64,000 nt of DNA from Arbacia lixula (GCA_963669155.1 OZ022583.1:12071792-12135791); one strand, 5' to 3'. Shown: positions 1-62,873, numbered from the stretch's first letter. Notes: generated by a model not told the origin, from the letters alone. Numbers and translations: made by a program.

Positions 1-1484
1 ATTACAAACACACAAACAAAACGAGAAATCTCTTGCACTGAAAGCACTGTGTACAAAATGCAGACACTCATGTTTTATTGACGAAAATAAGAAAAATGAT
101 AGTTGATTGCAATCAGATAAACTGATGTAGATCATAGCCATAGTACGAGTAAGTCACTGGTGAAGTAATTAAAACGAAAGACACAGTATGTATTATATTG
201 ATAGGGGTACGTCGTGAAAGACAATTTTGATATGTTGCCTAAGCCAGCATACGTCTTTTGTTCGGTTCTTGCTGTTTGATTGACATCAATATTGTTGAAG
301 CAAAGTAAAGAGGTGTATAATAAAATCAAAATGTATTAGCACTAATATTAAGGTTTACGGAAGTTGAAATCCAAGTTGATAGATATGTACATTACAAAAA
401 TGCAGTTACACTCACTAGTTATTCACTATTTACATTTAATAAAGTACACACAATTTACAATATAAATAGGACACTTTTAAGAAGCTGAAAATATACATCG
501 TTAAGTGATACCGACTTGAACAAGTACATGTATACATGTATATTATGTACGCATCAATGGATCATGAACAAAAAGTTTTTAAAAATGATTAACAAAAACA
601 CAAAGATTTGACGAATTGAAGCCTTAAGAAATAGGTCTAACCCTTTGAGTATTTCAGTGGAAATAGTGGTGATCATTAAAGACAAAGTGTTTTATTTTGT
701 ATTAGGATTGTTTGGGGGAAGATAAAGAAATTTAAGAAATATAACTTTCACATGACGGTTTGGTTTTGATAAAGAAAGTCTTTCAACTTCAATGGAAGGC
801 AGTTACTTCATCGATTCACAGTTACTATATAATGCTATGACGCAGTAACGCCAATAAAATGTTTGTAATTTCCAGCAAACGATGAATCAATGAAGAAATA
901 ATATGAAAAACGATACAAAAGAAAAGCACAGTGATTTACAATGTATCTCCACTTTTTAAGCAGAGGAAAAATTTACATTCTCAAATGCAGCCTTAAAGTT
1001 GCAGTTTCAAACACAGTACTGATACATCAAATTTTTTTGCTCTTTTAGTGCGTCACTAGATACTTCTATAAAGACCACCTTTTCTGTCTTCCTTGGGTTG
1101 ATCGTGATTGTGTGGATATGCTGTGCCAAAATAGTGTGCGACGTATTCGTGCATGTTGTTGAAACAAAGGCATCACGCATTATCATGTCACGCCTTTTTG
1201 TCAATGACATGGCGTGACAATACCATGACAAGTATTGAAGGTTTCGGCTTAACAGAAAGACATACGGACACGTATTGGCAAATATAATCTCGTCCAATCA
1301 CAACTCATTTCTTTTAAATAAATGATAAATAAGGCCGCTTGCATGTTGACTACATTCTTCAAAGTTGATGTTAAATATTTCCAACTTGCAATCGATTGTA
1401 TCGACTGTCAAGAAATTGAAATAAGTCCAACCTAGAGCAGCATAACATTGATAACGACATATTAAAACTTAGGTTACACTATCA
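1..1484. other. 3' flank / probable 3' UTR of the MMP gene
   Basis: AT-rich sequence downstream of the MMP stop. No coding exon was recognised. On the minus strand possible AATAAA signals lie at 691-696 and 74-79, but nothing in the sequence selects one, so the transcript end is unknown. Confidence 0.4.
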
Positions 1485-33675
<32,191 letters not shown>

Positions 33676-34780
33676 ATTGTGATGCTTCTATTGTTTCTGG
33701 AATGCAGTTTGATAGTAGCTAGTAGCTTAATTAATAACCACGGAGTTACTGTGAGTTAGAGATGGGTCCCCGGCTGAAAGCATGAAGCGTAGTGTGTGGG
33801 TAGGCCTACTCCATCCACTGAGGTGACTCCTCCCGTGTGAGATCTTTAAGCTGGGATGATAATCAGTGATGCAGATCCGCCGGCAAGCATGACGGACGAG
33901 CGCGCACTTGTGTAGGAAGGCATCCCTCGGTGATCATTATCATCATCATACTCAGCATCATGATCCTCACCACGCCGCGTCTGGTGACTGTGATCACTCC
34001 GCGCGCTCCGGCCGTCCCCCCATTTGGTGGGTGTGGAAGATGACCGCTACGTCGTGACAAAATTACTTCCCTCAACGAATGAGCAACTGTCGGCCTTGAC
34101 TGCTTCACGGCACCGGCTTGCGTTGCCTGTGTGTATTTTTACTTCTGTTACCCCTCTCTCTACCCCTTTCCTTCCTTGGCCCGTGCGTGCTTTGGAGGCA
34201 CCGACGATGGCTATCCTGAATGAATGCTACAATGTTTAGAAGCGGGGATTCATGGATTTACGACGGATCAGTCTTGAAGTGCGCGCGAGGCTCGCGCGTA
34301 CGTCCGTGCGTCCGTAATTGATTTTCCAGACTCGATCGAGGAGTTATTCAATGCGACCGGTGCGCGCGCGTGACCACTACTGTTCTTCGTATTTTGCTTT
34401 AAAAAAAAAATACGTTTAAGACGACCATTCAACTACAAAAATTCACACTAAAGATGTAACATATTCTGAATATCACGCCGTATTGATAACCATCTCAGCC
34501 AGTGCATAAAGAAATATAATCATGGGCCTACAACTCTAAAAATAAAAGTGTATAATTTTAAAGAGGAGGTAGGAGTACATGGGGCGACTGCACCATGATG
34601 AACCCCCTCCTTTTCCTTGATGCAATCGCAATGGACGTTTATGGAGACATGTTCATTTTTGTTAACCCTCAAAATACCACGGACACACATACACGTCTAA
34701 GAACTCACTGGGGTTTTCATTGACTGCTATTGAGATCTATAAGAAAGGATTATAAGGTCACGTCAACATGTGGGGCAATA

Positions 34781-34794
34781 GGGGGGGGGGGGGG
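34781..34794. repeat. Poly(G) run
   Basis: G14 in the divergent intergenic region. Confidence 0.97.
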
Positions 34795-36136
34795 TCCTCG
34801 CTAAGCTATCATCCTCAAATTGCTGCCTTCAGCCTGATTTACATTGCTTTCGAGCATGAAAGATTGAAGGGGTAGGCCAACAACAGAATATGTTGTAACA
34901 TGGTGTTAAACACTATGCACGTCTGTTAATCATCGCGTACACTAATTTTTGCGTGCTACCAACAGACAAAATTTGATCAATTTTGCGAAATTTTCATAAC
35001 ATTATGCATGTATTTATGACAATACAAAGTCTTCATGTAAACATTGTAACAAGAAGAACACACTCGAGGTAATCAGCAACGAATGCATGGCTCGATCATG
35101 AGCAAACCTACGATTTCAACTTCATGGTTTAATGACCAGAACGAGGAATTATTGGTAACATAAACATTCAAATTTTCCTTCATTCATTGAATCAGTTCGA
35201 TTTTCCAACACTAGCGACATGAATGAGGAAAAAGAGGACATCCTGGCACAAGCGGATTTCCTTATTAAATCAACATTAAAACCTAGCGTCTAGTTGTAGA
35301 CAATGAGACCGTTGAGAACAGGTTTCCGATTTAGGAAGAAAAACAAACCAGTTCCTGTTCAAAAACATGGTGCGTTTATAATATTTTTTCATGCTTTGCG
35401 GTTTCAGAAGACAACTTGATTCAAAACCGTGTTTCTAACCAAAATATAAATAATGTAAACGACCCCGCTTCGCTCTTTTTCGAAGAATTGAATCTGGGAA
35501 CGCACAATCTTATAAACGCGGCCTTAGTAAAAGGAAAGGAAGGCCTTTTCGAATCCGAAGGTTACCACTTTGCATCACTTTGTGACCTCACAGTGATCCC
35601 TTCTCCAAACTTTGGAGAAAAATTGATAACATTTAAAAATCGATTGTTGTTAATAGAAAGCAATGGGGCTCAGTCGTTTCCTTCGACCCCATGCATGTAT
35701 GCAAGTATTATTGAGATCGTAATTCTGATAAACCGAGGTTAAGTTAATAATACTATCTCGCTGTGAGTTACCATAACAACAGAACATGGGTGGTCAACGA
35801 CAACAAGGCTATCGAAGGCCGCAGCCCGTATACTCTACCAAAAGGCCAAAATTCTGTCCATGACCTGGTTGTATGACGAAAGGACATCTATCATTCTGTT
35901 TAGTAATGTTGGATACATGTTGTGCATGGACTCTATACGAATAAGCCCGGTGATTGGTTAATGATACACTGGCATTACAGCATGGAGACCATGATTGGGT
36001 TCAAGACACAGAGGCAGGCAGAAGCTGAGATGGAGTGGTGAGCTCACAAAGTTGATAGGCATTAATCCAACAGCACATGACAGACATCTTTGACATCAAC
36101 TTGGGGAGGCCTTCGCCCTGCAGTGGGCCGATATTG

Positions 36137-36150
36137 GCTGATGGTGATGT

Positions 36151-36193
<43 letters not shown>

Positions 36194-36198
36194 AATGA
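36137..36198. repeat. (GAT)n microsatellite
   Basis: About 20 GAT triplets. It yields poly-Asp, poly-Met and poly-His frames that are not genes. Confidence 0.97.
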
Positions 36199-36650
36199 TA
36201 AGGATGATGATGATGACATTGGTACTTGTGACAGGAGAACTTACTCCCTTTATCCTCTATAATCTGAATGGAATCACAAAATAAATACTCTTTGAATTGC
36301 ACGCTTCCAAATCATATATCGCAGTAGATATCAACTATTCGTAAGAAAAGAACTATAATGCACATTAAGAAAATGATGGATGGAATAAGACGGTTATCCG
36401 AAATTCAACTAGCTACTCGATTCCGTGAAAATGAAGCGATTAGGTTATGATCCTTCAGGGATCAATGCGGATCTTGCATACATTTCGGGCATCGCGATAA
36501 CAGCTGTCAACGGCGAAATTTTATGGGAAATAACACATATAAAACATTTGTCTTGAGTGTTCATCTATTATAATGATTGTGGAGACGTATCGTAAATAGC
36601 AGTTGTTTCTCTGTCTACCCATCGAACCTAAAACCAGTCATATCACCACC

Positions 36651-36784
36651 TGGACCATTGATGGTAACTTCGCTATAAATGACAACTTCTATGGAAACCT
36701 CGAATTTGAATGTTTGTCGAGCAATGTTGCCATGGTAGTTACCAGAGTTACCATTAGTGGTAAGCTTTATACAATAGGACCATG
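36651..36784. repeat. GGTAAC palindrome, family G copy 1
   Basis: Inverted ends around ATTGATGGTAACTTCGCTAT and GTTACCATTAGTGGTAAG. A better preserved relative is at 45113-45271. Confidence 0.55.
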
Positions 36785-38490
36785 GTTGCAATACTTCATA
36801 CATACAACGGTAGGCCTACGTCCGTCATCCGCCGTCGTTTTGGGAGCCTTTTCAGGGTAGTAAAGGATTGTAATATATTTAGTAATTTAGCATGACTGCA
36901 ATTTAGTTGGCAAGAAAGCGACATTTCCAATTTTCTTGCGAAGATCTATTCCAATTACGTATTTTGATTATTTTGTTATACCGTAGCCCATATCAACTTA
37001 ATTGCGTAATCCTTATTACAACTTTTTTTTTGTTCAAATCCTTTGTAAACCCTTTGTGTGCCAGATAAACTGTTGTTTGTTGGATTCGTGGCAGTCGTGC
37101 ATAAAGGTTAACAACGTGAAAAACGTTCAACACAAAACTATAAAAACAAAAAAAACTTTCTTATCCTTCTAAAGTGCATGGAGTTTATCACAACTGCCAA
37201 TCTCCGAAACTAGTCGCGCCACAGAAAACAATGGGACCCCTATACTTTCACCAAACTTTCGCTACTTCGTTGTAGTTTCGACATAAACCACTCTTTGTTG
37301 ATGGACTCAAAACAGAGGTCTCAATGGGACCCTTTCTTTGATTTCCCAACGGCGACACCCATTTAGTGTCAATACCAGGGATATCCCTTCGAGCTCAACG
37401 ACGAGCGGTCCGGTCCGTTCAGGGGTCAACTTGGGTCAGGTGAGTTATTTTCAGCGCTGAGGTGGATTCCCAAATTCTTGAAGAATGACTCATCATCATT
37501 TTCAAATATTATTCGATTTCGAGTTTCTTTGGTCATAGTGGTATGAGTGTATGCGTGTATGTATGTGTTGTGTGTAGTGTGTGTGCGTGTATGTGTGTGA
37601 GTTTATTTAAACTTGATTCCGGAAGCTATTCATTCAGTTTATCGTTAACAATAATTATTGCATAATCAAATTTGATATTTTCAGCTACTTTAAATATCGT
37701 AATTAATTTGTACTTACAAAATGCTTACATAGAATTTGCATGATTGTTTTGTTGACTGTTGTCAATACATTTAAACTAATTGTATGAATTTAATTTGTAT
37801 TATAAATGAAATCAGAATGAAGATCATTCGAACCTCGAACCTTACGTGATTTCTAACGTCCACAGTAATGTTGTTTTTTAAATAGGCGCTCACCCACCTC
37901 ACCCAGGATGTTTTTATGGTTGACTGGGGGCGAACCCCTTTTCTTTGCGGTCTTTGTTCGTATTGTCCACGCCTACCAGCCATAGAAACCACAAGCAATA
38001 GGCTATTAATAAAAGTCCCAGTCTTTAATGCAAAAGTTGAAATATAATGTTTCAAGGTTGTAATGCGGGTTATCGTCGTTATTTTGTATTATATAACTCA
38101 TCGCATAGGCTTGAACACAACATCCGATCACTTTTCTTGATGGAAACTTTGATCATGATACTGGAGGACAGAGTTGTCAAGATAATGTGAATTTATGTGT
38201 TCTTGATATATCAACTTGAGCAGCATGATGTTACAAAAATTAAGTAAAACATGTAAGTCTTTGACGCACCATGATGTTTATTTTTTTCCCCACAAAAATT
38301 CACGCGCAAAAAATACAATCTAAATGTAAAACAAAAGAAATGAAAGAGAAGGGTTAGGAGATTCGAATATTCATATGATTTAATCAATAGGCTAAACCAT
38401 TCCTGCGATATTTTTGTAGGTCTGCCTTTCTTTCTTCCTTTGTGAACGTTGGCGTTTATACAAAATATTACAGGCATATACCAAAACAAA

Positions 38491-38990
38491 TTAAAGGGGA
38501 AGTTCACCCTGAAATATTTTGGTTCAAAAAGAGACAAACGAAAAAAGCATATGAGTGAAGGTTTGACGAAAATCGGCCAAAGGAAAAGAAAGTTATTTGA
38601 TTTTGAAGTTTTTATTTTGGGACTTCACATGCGTGGTGCTCTCTCATGACTTGTGTTTTGTACATTTTTTTTCTCGAATATGTGCATTTTCTCACAAAGA
38701 TACGCATTCTTTTACTAGTGCATTTGATACATTATAAGAAATATGTTTTTACACACATACCTGTACGAAAAAAGATCTTTCCGTTGTCAAAAACAGAAAA
38801 AAAGCAATTCATTGACTTAGTTTGTACCCAATATATGGGGGAGCACCTCGCACGTGACGTCACAAAAATCAAAACTTTAAAATCAAATAACTTTCTTTTC
38901 CTTTGACCGATTTTCGTCAAACCTTCACTTATATATGTTCCTTTCAATTGCTTCTTTTTATTGAAACCAAAATAATTTCAGGGTGAACTT
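38491..38990. mobile_element. TTAA palindromic MITE, family B long form
   Basis: Arms at about 38491-38650 and 38830-38990 are inverted copies (TTAAAGGGGAAGTTCACCCT at the left, the complement at the right). Between them is about 180 bp of unrelated AT-rich sequence. The right end has lost its TTAA. Related to 15909-16105. Lies about 340 bp upstream of the LZTR1 start codon. Confidence 0.75.
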
Positions 38991-39176
38991 CAGTTGTTGC
39001 TATGATCTGCATGTATTCTTTTTCTTTGTTGGTAGGGGTTTCTGTGCATCAGAAATATTGTATATTATCATGAAGTATTTTTTCAATAGTTGCATACATT
39101 GGCCGATTGTGATCGAAGTGATTTTTTTCTGAATGACAATTGCCGATAGAGGGCCTCGCCGCGCCCTACTTTAAAT

Positions 39177-39188
39177 CCAATATGGCGA
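39177..39188 (+). promoter_or_regulatory. YY1-like site upstream of LZTR1
   Basis: The sequence CCAATATGGCGA matches the AANATGGCG core bound by YY1, which is common near transcription starts of TATA-less housekeeping genes. It lies about 140 bp upstream of the LZTR1 start codon in a locally GC-rich patch. Function is inferred from motif and position only. Confidence 0.35.
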
Positions 39189-39326
39189 CTTGCAGTGACC
39201 AAATTTTTAGCGTGTAAACAACTCTAAAATTCCACTCTGATTACACGGATTTCGCTATCACATTATACCCACACCTCTTTGAATTGCCGAATACTAATTG
39301 AAAAATTAACTTTAAGTTGTTGTGAC

Positions 39327-56015
<16,689 letters not shown>

Positions 56016-56221
56016 GTAAGACCATAGTGTGAACGCTCCTACTGGGCAAAGGGCTTTGTTCACCATGCATGAGTGTGTCAAACTAGATGTGTTCACATTA
56101 TGAATTAGATTTTTCTGGATGAATGTTTTCTGAAAAAAATTGATTTGATGACACTCACAGGGGCTTTCTGCTTCTGCTTTCTTTACATTCACATAAAAGA
56201 CAAAAGTGCTTGTCTCATATA

Positions 56222-56868
56222 CAGTTGAGGCCAAAAGTTTACATACACCCATGGAATTCAGTGAAATTTGTTCACTTGCCAATCATCGTAAAATTGATTA
56301 TATCTTCAGAAATATAAGGACTACCATGACGAATTTGGTATCAAATGAAAGAGAGTATTAAGCCTTTTCACATGATTGGAATGCTGTTGGAATTAAATTC
56401 TATTTCAGGTGGAATTTTCTTTGAAGAAAAAAAGTAATATTTGTGCCAAATGTATTCTATTGTTTGTTATTATATTTTTAAACATCGTTTCATAGAAATA
56501 TATAAATGTCAAATCTATGATTCATATTACATTTTATATCATGATATGTCACCACTGAACAAAAAAGTGTAACCGGAAATGATTGTGTTGATAAGTAACT
56601 AGCACAAATATGAAATGTTTTTGTGAAGTTTTTATCTTTGATTTGTTTAAAATAAGAAGATTTGGGGGGTCAAAATGACACCTAAATATTTTTCAGCTCG
56701 TGATGACAAAGCAATATGTTGAAGGGGCATGACATACCCATTTGTTTAATACCAAATTCGTCATGATAGCACAAATATTTTATAAGATATAGTACATTTT
56801 ATGATGATGGGCAAGTTTCAACTTTTCTTTGAATTTCCTGGGTGTATGTAAACTTCTGGCCTCAACTG
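56222..56868. mobile_element. Non-autonomous Tc1-like element (MITE)
   Basis: 647 bp between TA dinucleotides. The ends are CAGTTGAGGCCAAAAGTTTA then CATACACCCA, and the complement GGGTGTATGTAAACTTCTGG then CCTCAACTG. These termini look like those of Tc1 elements of the Sleeping Beauty type (CAGTTGAAGTCGGAAGTTTACATACAC). No transposase frame remains. It lies 200 bp after LZTR1 exon 7. Confidence 0.85.
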
Positions 56869-57059
56869 TATAAGCCATTTGTGCATGACATCTCGATGTG
56901 ATTTGAAGTACATGTAGTTATCATTCTGTGAGACACTATCCATTTTTTTTTATCTGAAGGTATTCATCAAAATATGATTGCAATAAAATTTGAAATTCTC
57001 TGTTTATGTTTTCACATTGATGGAAAATGATTTTTTTTTAAGTGCAAAGCAGCTCAAAA

Positions 57060-57435
57060 TGTGTTCTATAGAAATATGGTAGGTGGCAGCTCTACTTTGT
57101 GAAATATTTGAAGGTTGATTTTACTTCTGTCTTGGATGGGCTGGGTCACAAGTGGTCTATCTGATAGAATATGTGGTGGCTCTACTTTGCGAAAACGTGT
57201 AAAGGTTGACATACTCCTGTCTTCGATAGATTGGGTCACAAGTATTGGATAGAATTTGTTGCAACTCTGCTTTGTGAAAAAATGCGAAGGTTGACGTACG
57301 TCCGTCTCTGGTGGAGTGGGTCACAAGTAGTGTACTGGTATCTGATAGAATATGTAGCCGCTGTACTTTGTGAAAACATGCGAAGGTGGACTTACTCCTG
57401 TCTCTGATGGAGTGGGTCACATGTCGTCTAACTGG
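57060..57435. repeat. Tandem array, about 90-bp units, 4 copies
   Basis: Units each contain CTACTTTGTGAAAA, GAAGGTTGAC, CTCCTGTCT and GGGTCACAAGT, diverged. Confidence 0.8.
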
Positions 57436-57717
57436 TGGTTATAGAGTACCGCAGGGTTGTAGACGGCTGAGGGAATAGGGCAGGAACACCGTGTCTGAAT
57501 CCTATCCCAATATCATTAACCCAAGCAAACTTGACCTTTGTGATACCATCCCCTTCTTTATCTCCCTGTTTGGTCTGTCTCAGTTTCTGTCTTTCCCTCT
57601 CCATTTGTGGGATATTTTTGTGAGTATCATGTTCATTTGTTGGTGTCTACAGTTAGTGATTCTATCCCACTATCATTCACCTGATCTGGCCAAACCTGCT
57701 CCTTGGTCTTCTACTTT

Positions 57718-57817
57718 GTTTCTCTCTCTCTCTCTCTCTCTCCCCCCCCCCCTCTCTCTCTCTCTCCCTCTCTCCCTCTCTCCCTCTCTTCCTCTCTCCC
57801 TCTCCTCCCCTCTCTCC

Positions 57818-57880
<63 letters not shown>

Positions 57881-57998
57881 TTTTCCCTCTCTTTCCCCGT
57901 CTTTCTCCCACTCTCCCTCTCCCCCTCTCCCTTTCTCTCCTCTCTCCCTCTCCTCCCCTCTCTCTCTCTCCCCCTCTCCCCCCTCTCCCCCCCTCTCC
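57718..57998. repeat. (CT)n / C-rich tract
   Basis: About 280 bp of CT with CCCTCT variants and a C11 run. Confidence 0.97.
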
Positions 57999-58483
57999 CT
58001 GTATAATCTCTTTCCTTTTATATGTGTCTTTCCCTCCCCCCTCTATCTATTCTCTCTCTTTCTCTCTCTCTTCCTGTCTGTCTCTTCCTATTCGTCTTTG
58101 TCTGTCTCCAATTTCTCTATCCCCTCCCCTCCTTGTTTGTCTTCTTTCATCACTGTATCTTTATGTCTGTATCTCTATCTATCTCGTGTCTATCCCTGTC
58201 TGTATCATTCCCTCTTTCTACTATTCATGGCACAGTCGGTTTGCTATCCGTTTGTTTACTTCTACGGTTGTGCAATTCTGCCTGTCAGTTGATTGACTTG
58301 TAAGCGTCTCCTATGACAGACCGCTGTCAACTGAGGTGTCGCATTTAATTGCCTAGTGTTGAGAGAGCTGGAAAGAGATTGCGATTGGAATTCAGAAGTC
58401 TAACAAATGACCAGCTTTCTCATTCCCCGCTTTTTGAATTTGGAACAGGGAGAAAGAAAAACACACAGGTCAGGACGATTAAG

Positions 58484-58497
58484 CCCCCCCCCCCCCA

Positions 58498-58523
<26 letters not shown>
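58484..58523. repeat. C13A27 homopolymer junction
   Basis: Thirteen C directly followed by about 27 A. The A tract could be a poly(A) relic of a retroposed sequence, but no retrogene body was recognised before it. Confidence 0.95.
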
Positions 58524-58528
<5 letters not shown>

Positions 58529-59218
58529 CCCCTGTATACATTTAAGTTTCTCATTTGGTTCAGGATGCTTATTTGATTAATGTAGACTTGTAAATTGTAG
58601 ATTGTAAATTATATTAAAATTCCTTCTGAAGTAAGACTAATTTCTCTCTTATGTTTACATGATTCAAACTTCTGTCAATATTCCGAACTAATGTGATTAA
58701 TATCAATGCAATGCTATCTCGCATTACATCACAAAGGTTAGTGTCAATAAACCACAAATTGCAAAATGGCATTCTTGTTGTCAACGATGATGCAAGCAGA
58801 ACGAAACCGCTATTTGCTGTTGTTCGTGAGTCACATGACAATTATCTAACCCAGATCTGGGTTGTTGCGTCGTTGGTGTTGTTGATATTTTCCCAATGAT
58901 GTCTGAAAGAGGCCCTCCGATGTCTTATTTTGATCTGTATCTAAGGCTCCCGTGGGATTGGGCTCGAGCGAGACGCGACACTCAACGCTGTTTTTTGTCT
59001 TCACTGGCTGGGCCTGTAAAAACCACCACTATCCCTTACTCATCATACCCAAATAAGTACAAGGGAATTTTCCCTTTTGTTTTCTCATATTTTCATTCCC
59101 TTTTCTCGGGGTGGGGTGGGGGAGGGGGGGACTTACATAACAGCTTGCCCACCTGAGTCAGTATTGTGAACGACCTTTGAAATCATAATGGAATTGAAAA
59201 ATGATCCCTATTAGAGTA

Positions 59219-59781
59219 TTAAAAGGTTACTAAATTAGAAAAATAAGTTTCCACTTATCTGTAATGTAAAATTATCCACTGAAAACAGATTTCACGTTTG
59301 TTTGCCGCAATAAAGTCTCATTTTGATGAAAATTTGAAAAAACGCATTCCTCCAGTGACGTCAGAAAAGTCAAAATGCCATAAATGCCAATGACGTGTAC
59401 GGAAGTCAATGATAGACCATTTTCGTTAATGTATTTACAACTTTCACCCTCACTGCGTAGTAATGTGTCATTGCATTCACCTGTATCTTGTCATTCATTT
59501 TCAATGGATGGAATGTACTTTGAATCTATTAGTTGTTGCTACTCAGACAAACCTCGGACAAGCTTTGGGGTTCCCATTGGTAACCTATTGTTTGAATGGA
59601 GGAATAAAATATTTTGGCATTTATTGCATTTTTACTTTTCTGACGTCACTGGAGGTGTGCATTTTTTCAAATTTTTGTTAAAATGAGACTTTATTGCGGT
59701 AAACGATTGTGAAATTCGTTTTAGTGGTTAATTTTACATAGATGAGTGGGAACTTATTTTTCTAATTTAGTAACCCTTTAA
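59219..59781. mobile_element. TTAA foldback family D copy 2 (intact)
   Basis: 563 bp, TTAA at both ends, inverted termini GGTTACTAAATTAGAAAAAT and complement. It preserves the uninterrupted site CAGACAAACCTCGGACAAGC that copy 1 has split by the retroelement. Confidence 0.88.
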
Positions 59782-62194
59782 AGTTTGCTTTAATCTTGCA
59801 AAAACAGGAGTAAATACCTAATGCCATCATTCCACAGCTGGTTTACGCATCCCTGAAAATCATATCTTTTCACCCATCTATCTATCTATCTATCCTTATG
59901 TCTTCTTCTCATATTTCTTCCTATCCTTCTTGCTGGTTCATTGAGGGCGAAATAATAATGGATTGCAAAAGAAAGCCTTTAACGAATTCAACCATCTTGT
60001 CTTTCTCAAACCTGTAAAAAATATGTGGACAAGTAATGAAACAGCAGATAAAAAAAATGTCTGTTCTTTGTATAAAGGATAAATGGCCTAAGGATACAGC
60101 AAGAGGGCAGCAAATAGGCATTGATATTTATTACTCCGAGATCAAAGCCAAAGGAAGCAAGGAAATCAGTGCTGATATCACATTCATCATGATACAGACA
60201 ACCCCTCCTTCTCAAACAGCCTGTCTGACTTACAGGAAAGAATTGAGCTTCCATATCATATAACAAACTCTTTATATAAAAAAAAAAATATCCAGAGATT
60301 TCTGGGAACTGCAGAAGTAGGTCAGACAGATAATTGTTTTTGAGATGTTCACTCAAAATGGGCATTTAAATCTATATTTTGCATTTAATGATAACAGAAA
60401 TTTTAAAGCGGATTTATTAAAAGTTTGAATCAATCAAGTAGACTATTTTGAAGAGAGAAATAATGTTGGAGAAAAGAAAGTTATTCCAAAAGTAAGTCCT
60501 GAAAATTACCAAGACAAGGGGAGCAGTTGTAGTATTTGCACTCTCAAAAATGTGAAATAACCAGGTCTTTTAAAGAATTTTTTTCATGATTTTTGTTGTA
60601 TTTTTCATGTAAACTTTCATTCATCTGTTTCTGTTCTAAAAAAATTGTAAGGAACTTAATTCCTTGAATTATATATCCATATGAGTATATCTTTCTTTTC
60701 TCTATTTTTTGTCTGATTTATGGGTTATACCAATGTTTTAGGCATAATCAGGCTGCTTTGCCAAGGTCCTGAGAAAACGTACTTGCAACGATCTTAGCAA
60801 AAATGAATGATTACAAATTATAATGAAGAATTTAATGATGACAGATGAAGGTCACCAAAAGGTGAAAACGAAATTGTGACAAGCAGACGGTATGATGGTC
60901 AGACACAGTTGACCAATCAGACAATGAGATGGTTTAATCACATGATCATGTGATGTGCGATTCAGGAAGGACAAAACTGGCAATATTTAGAGTGATGTTA
61001 CGCAGATTGGAGGAAGGATGGATAAGTGAGCAAGTTGAGAGGAATAAAGTCACAAGGGGAGATGAATAGATTGCAGGATTTAATGCGTAGGATCTTGCCA
61101 GAACCAGTACATTCATCATGACAACTGTAATAACTTGAAATTAAAAAAAAAAAAGAGAGAAAATATATTTGTTGCGTGAAAAGCCCCACATATGTTTGAT
61201 CTAGCGGTATTACATTACATAACCTATTTAACTTGTAATATGATTTCAAAGGTCATATTATATACTAGCTAATATATCTGATTTCATGCCTGTAATTGGA
61301 AAGGTCACATAGTGTGAAATGTATTCTTTTAGTCTTTATACAATTTTAACAACTGTTTTTTTAAAGCTAGAATACTGAATTAATTTAAAGGTTTGATCCT
61401 CCTGCCATTATCCATTTCCTGTCCTTGTGAAATTTTGTAAACTTATTGATGGAGAAAACAATTATCATTTTCAGTAAAAACATGGAGGTATTTAAGTACC
61501 ATATAGTCAACCCCACCCCAACTATCTCCCAATTAAACATAAGTCATGACTCTTACAATGCAGTCTGTGTTAAAGGACATTGAAGTGACAGAAATAGTGA
61601 AATGTCTTTGTTGTTTAAGGAAAATAATGAGTAAAAAAAAAAGGGGAGAAAGACAAGGTGGTAGGATAAGAGAGAGAATTCCCAGATCGGAAGAAAGGTG
61701 GTAGGAGAGTTGAAAGGCGCAGGATGGAGATAGGCTTAAAGTGAGCATCAAATTGATCCCTTCCTTCCTCCCAACATTTAGTCACCAACATCTTGACAAC
61801 AGAAGACTAGCTGCGCATCCTGTAACCATGGCAACAGGGTCTGGAAGTCATCTTTTTTTTGTCTCGACGATGTTTTTAATGCTTTCCTCCTCATATGTTT
61901 GTCTGCCCGTGTCATGCTCGCACTGAGTTGCCAACTGGTATGGATTTGAAGTAGTTTGTACAGAAAAAAGTTAACCTCAATACTAAAGGTTTTAGTGAAA
62001 GTGCAGAATTTGTGCAGCAATTTTAAAAGTAGTTCTTTTACATTTAATGGGTATTTACTGAATTTACTCATCAGTGCCTGTCATAAAAAGAATTGTAGTT
62101 GATATCATAACTGTACATGCGAGATACATATTTTGACTTGGGATTGATTCAGGTTAATGGCAACTGTTTATTAGACAGGACCAATAATGAAAAA

Positions 62195-62665
62195 AGCTGG
62201 GAGATCTTGCATCCTGCAAAATAATTTGTCTTGTACAGTAATGTATATGTGTGTAGAGAAATGGAAGAAAGAGAGAGGCAGAAGAAGGGGAAGGTGGCTG
62301 CATCTTTAATTTTTCTGCTGGCATTACAATACTTAAAGACTTTGGGATAAATGAAAGATGGGAAGATAGGGATCTTGCATCTTGCAAGTAGCTTTTCTTA
62401 TGTAGGGTAATGAATAGAGACAGACAACACTTGTGTTTAGGAAGTAGGAGGGAGAAACAGGATGTGGATTCTTGCATCTTCAAGGCATTTTGAGGTAGAT
62501 CTTATACAAAGGGGGAGAAAGAGAAATGAGAGAATGAGAGATGTTGCATCTTGCAGATAAATGTCTTATAGGATAATTTATGGAGACATGCAGACCATGT
62601 GAAGAGGAAATGAAGACAAGGATAAACAGGAGTAAGGAAAGTCCTGCATCTTGAAGATGTATCAT
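62195..62665. repeat. Degenerate minisatellite, GATCTTGCATCTTGCA units
   Basis: The core TCTTGCATCxTGCA recurs near 62205, 62371, 62472, 62545 and 62645, each followed by a TTCTTAT..GGxTAAT block and a GA-rich tail. Confidence 0.7.
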
Positions 62666-62696
62666 TCTGCAGTTTCTAGAGACCTAGAGGAGGGAA

Positions 62697-62697
62697 G

Positions 62698-62733
<36 letters not shown>

Positions 62734-62780
62734 CAGAGACAGACAGTCAGACAGACAGACAGTCAGACAGACAGACAGTC

Positions 62781-62821
<41 letters not shown>

Positions 62822-62873
62822 TATGTAACAGACAGAGGGTGCAGGAGAGAGAGAGAGAGAGAGAAAAATAGAA
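62697..62873. repeat. (GA)n and (ACAG)n microsatellites
   Basis: GA repeats, then about 20 ACAG/TCAG units at 62738-62820, then GA again. Further GA and ACAG stretches continue to about 63520. Confidence 0.95.

Larger units (their letters stand above)
33676..39326. other. Divergent intergenic region between MMP and LZTR1
   Basis: The 5.65 kb between the two start codons would contain both promoters. About 33980-34375 is CpG- and GCGC-rich for this window and could be a promoter-proximal region for the MMP. The part next to LZTR1 has a YY1-like site. No TATA box was identified with confidence for either gene. Between them lie a poly(G) run at 34781-34794, a GAT microsatellite at 36137-36198, a palindrome at 36651-36784 and a foldback at 38491-38990. 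No protein gene was recognised. Confidence 0.6.

Noticed and set aside
35416-35742. 108-codon open frame in the intergenic region
   Set aside because: No family recognised and no splice context; the length is compatible with chance in AT-rich DNA.
58484-58523. Processed retrogene ending in a poly(A) tail
   Set aside because: The C13A27 tract has no recognisable gene body or target duplication before it.
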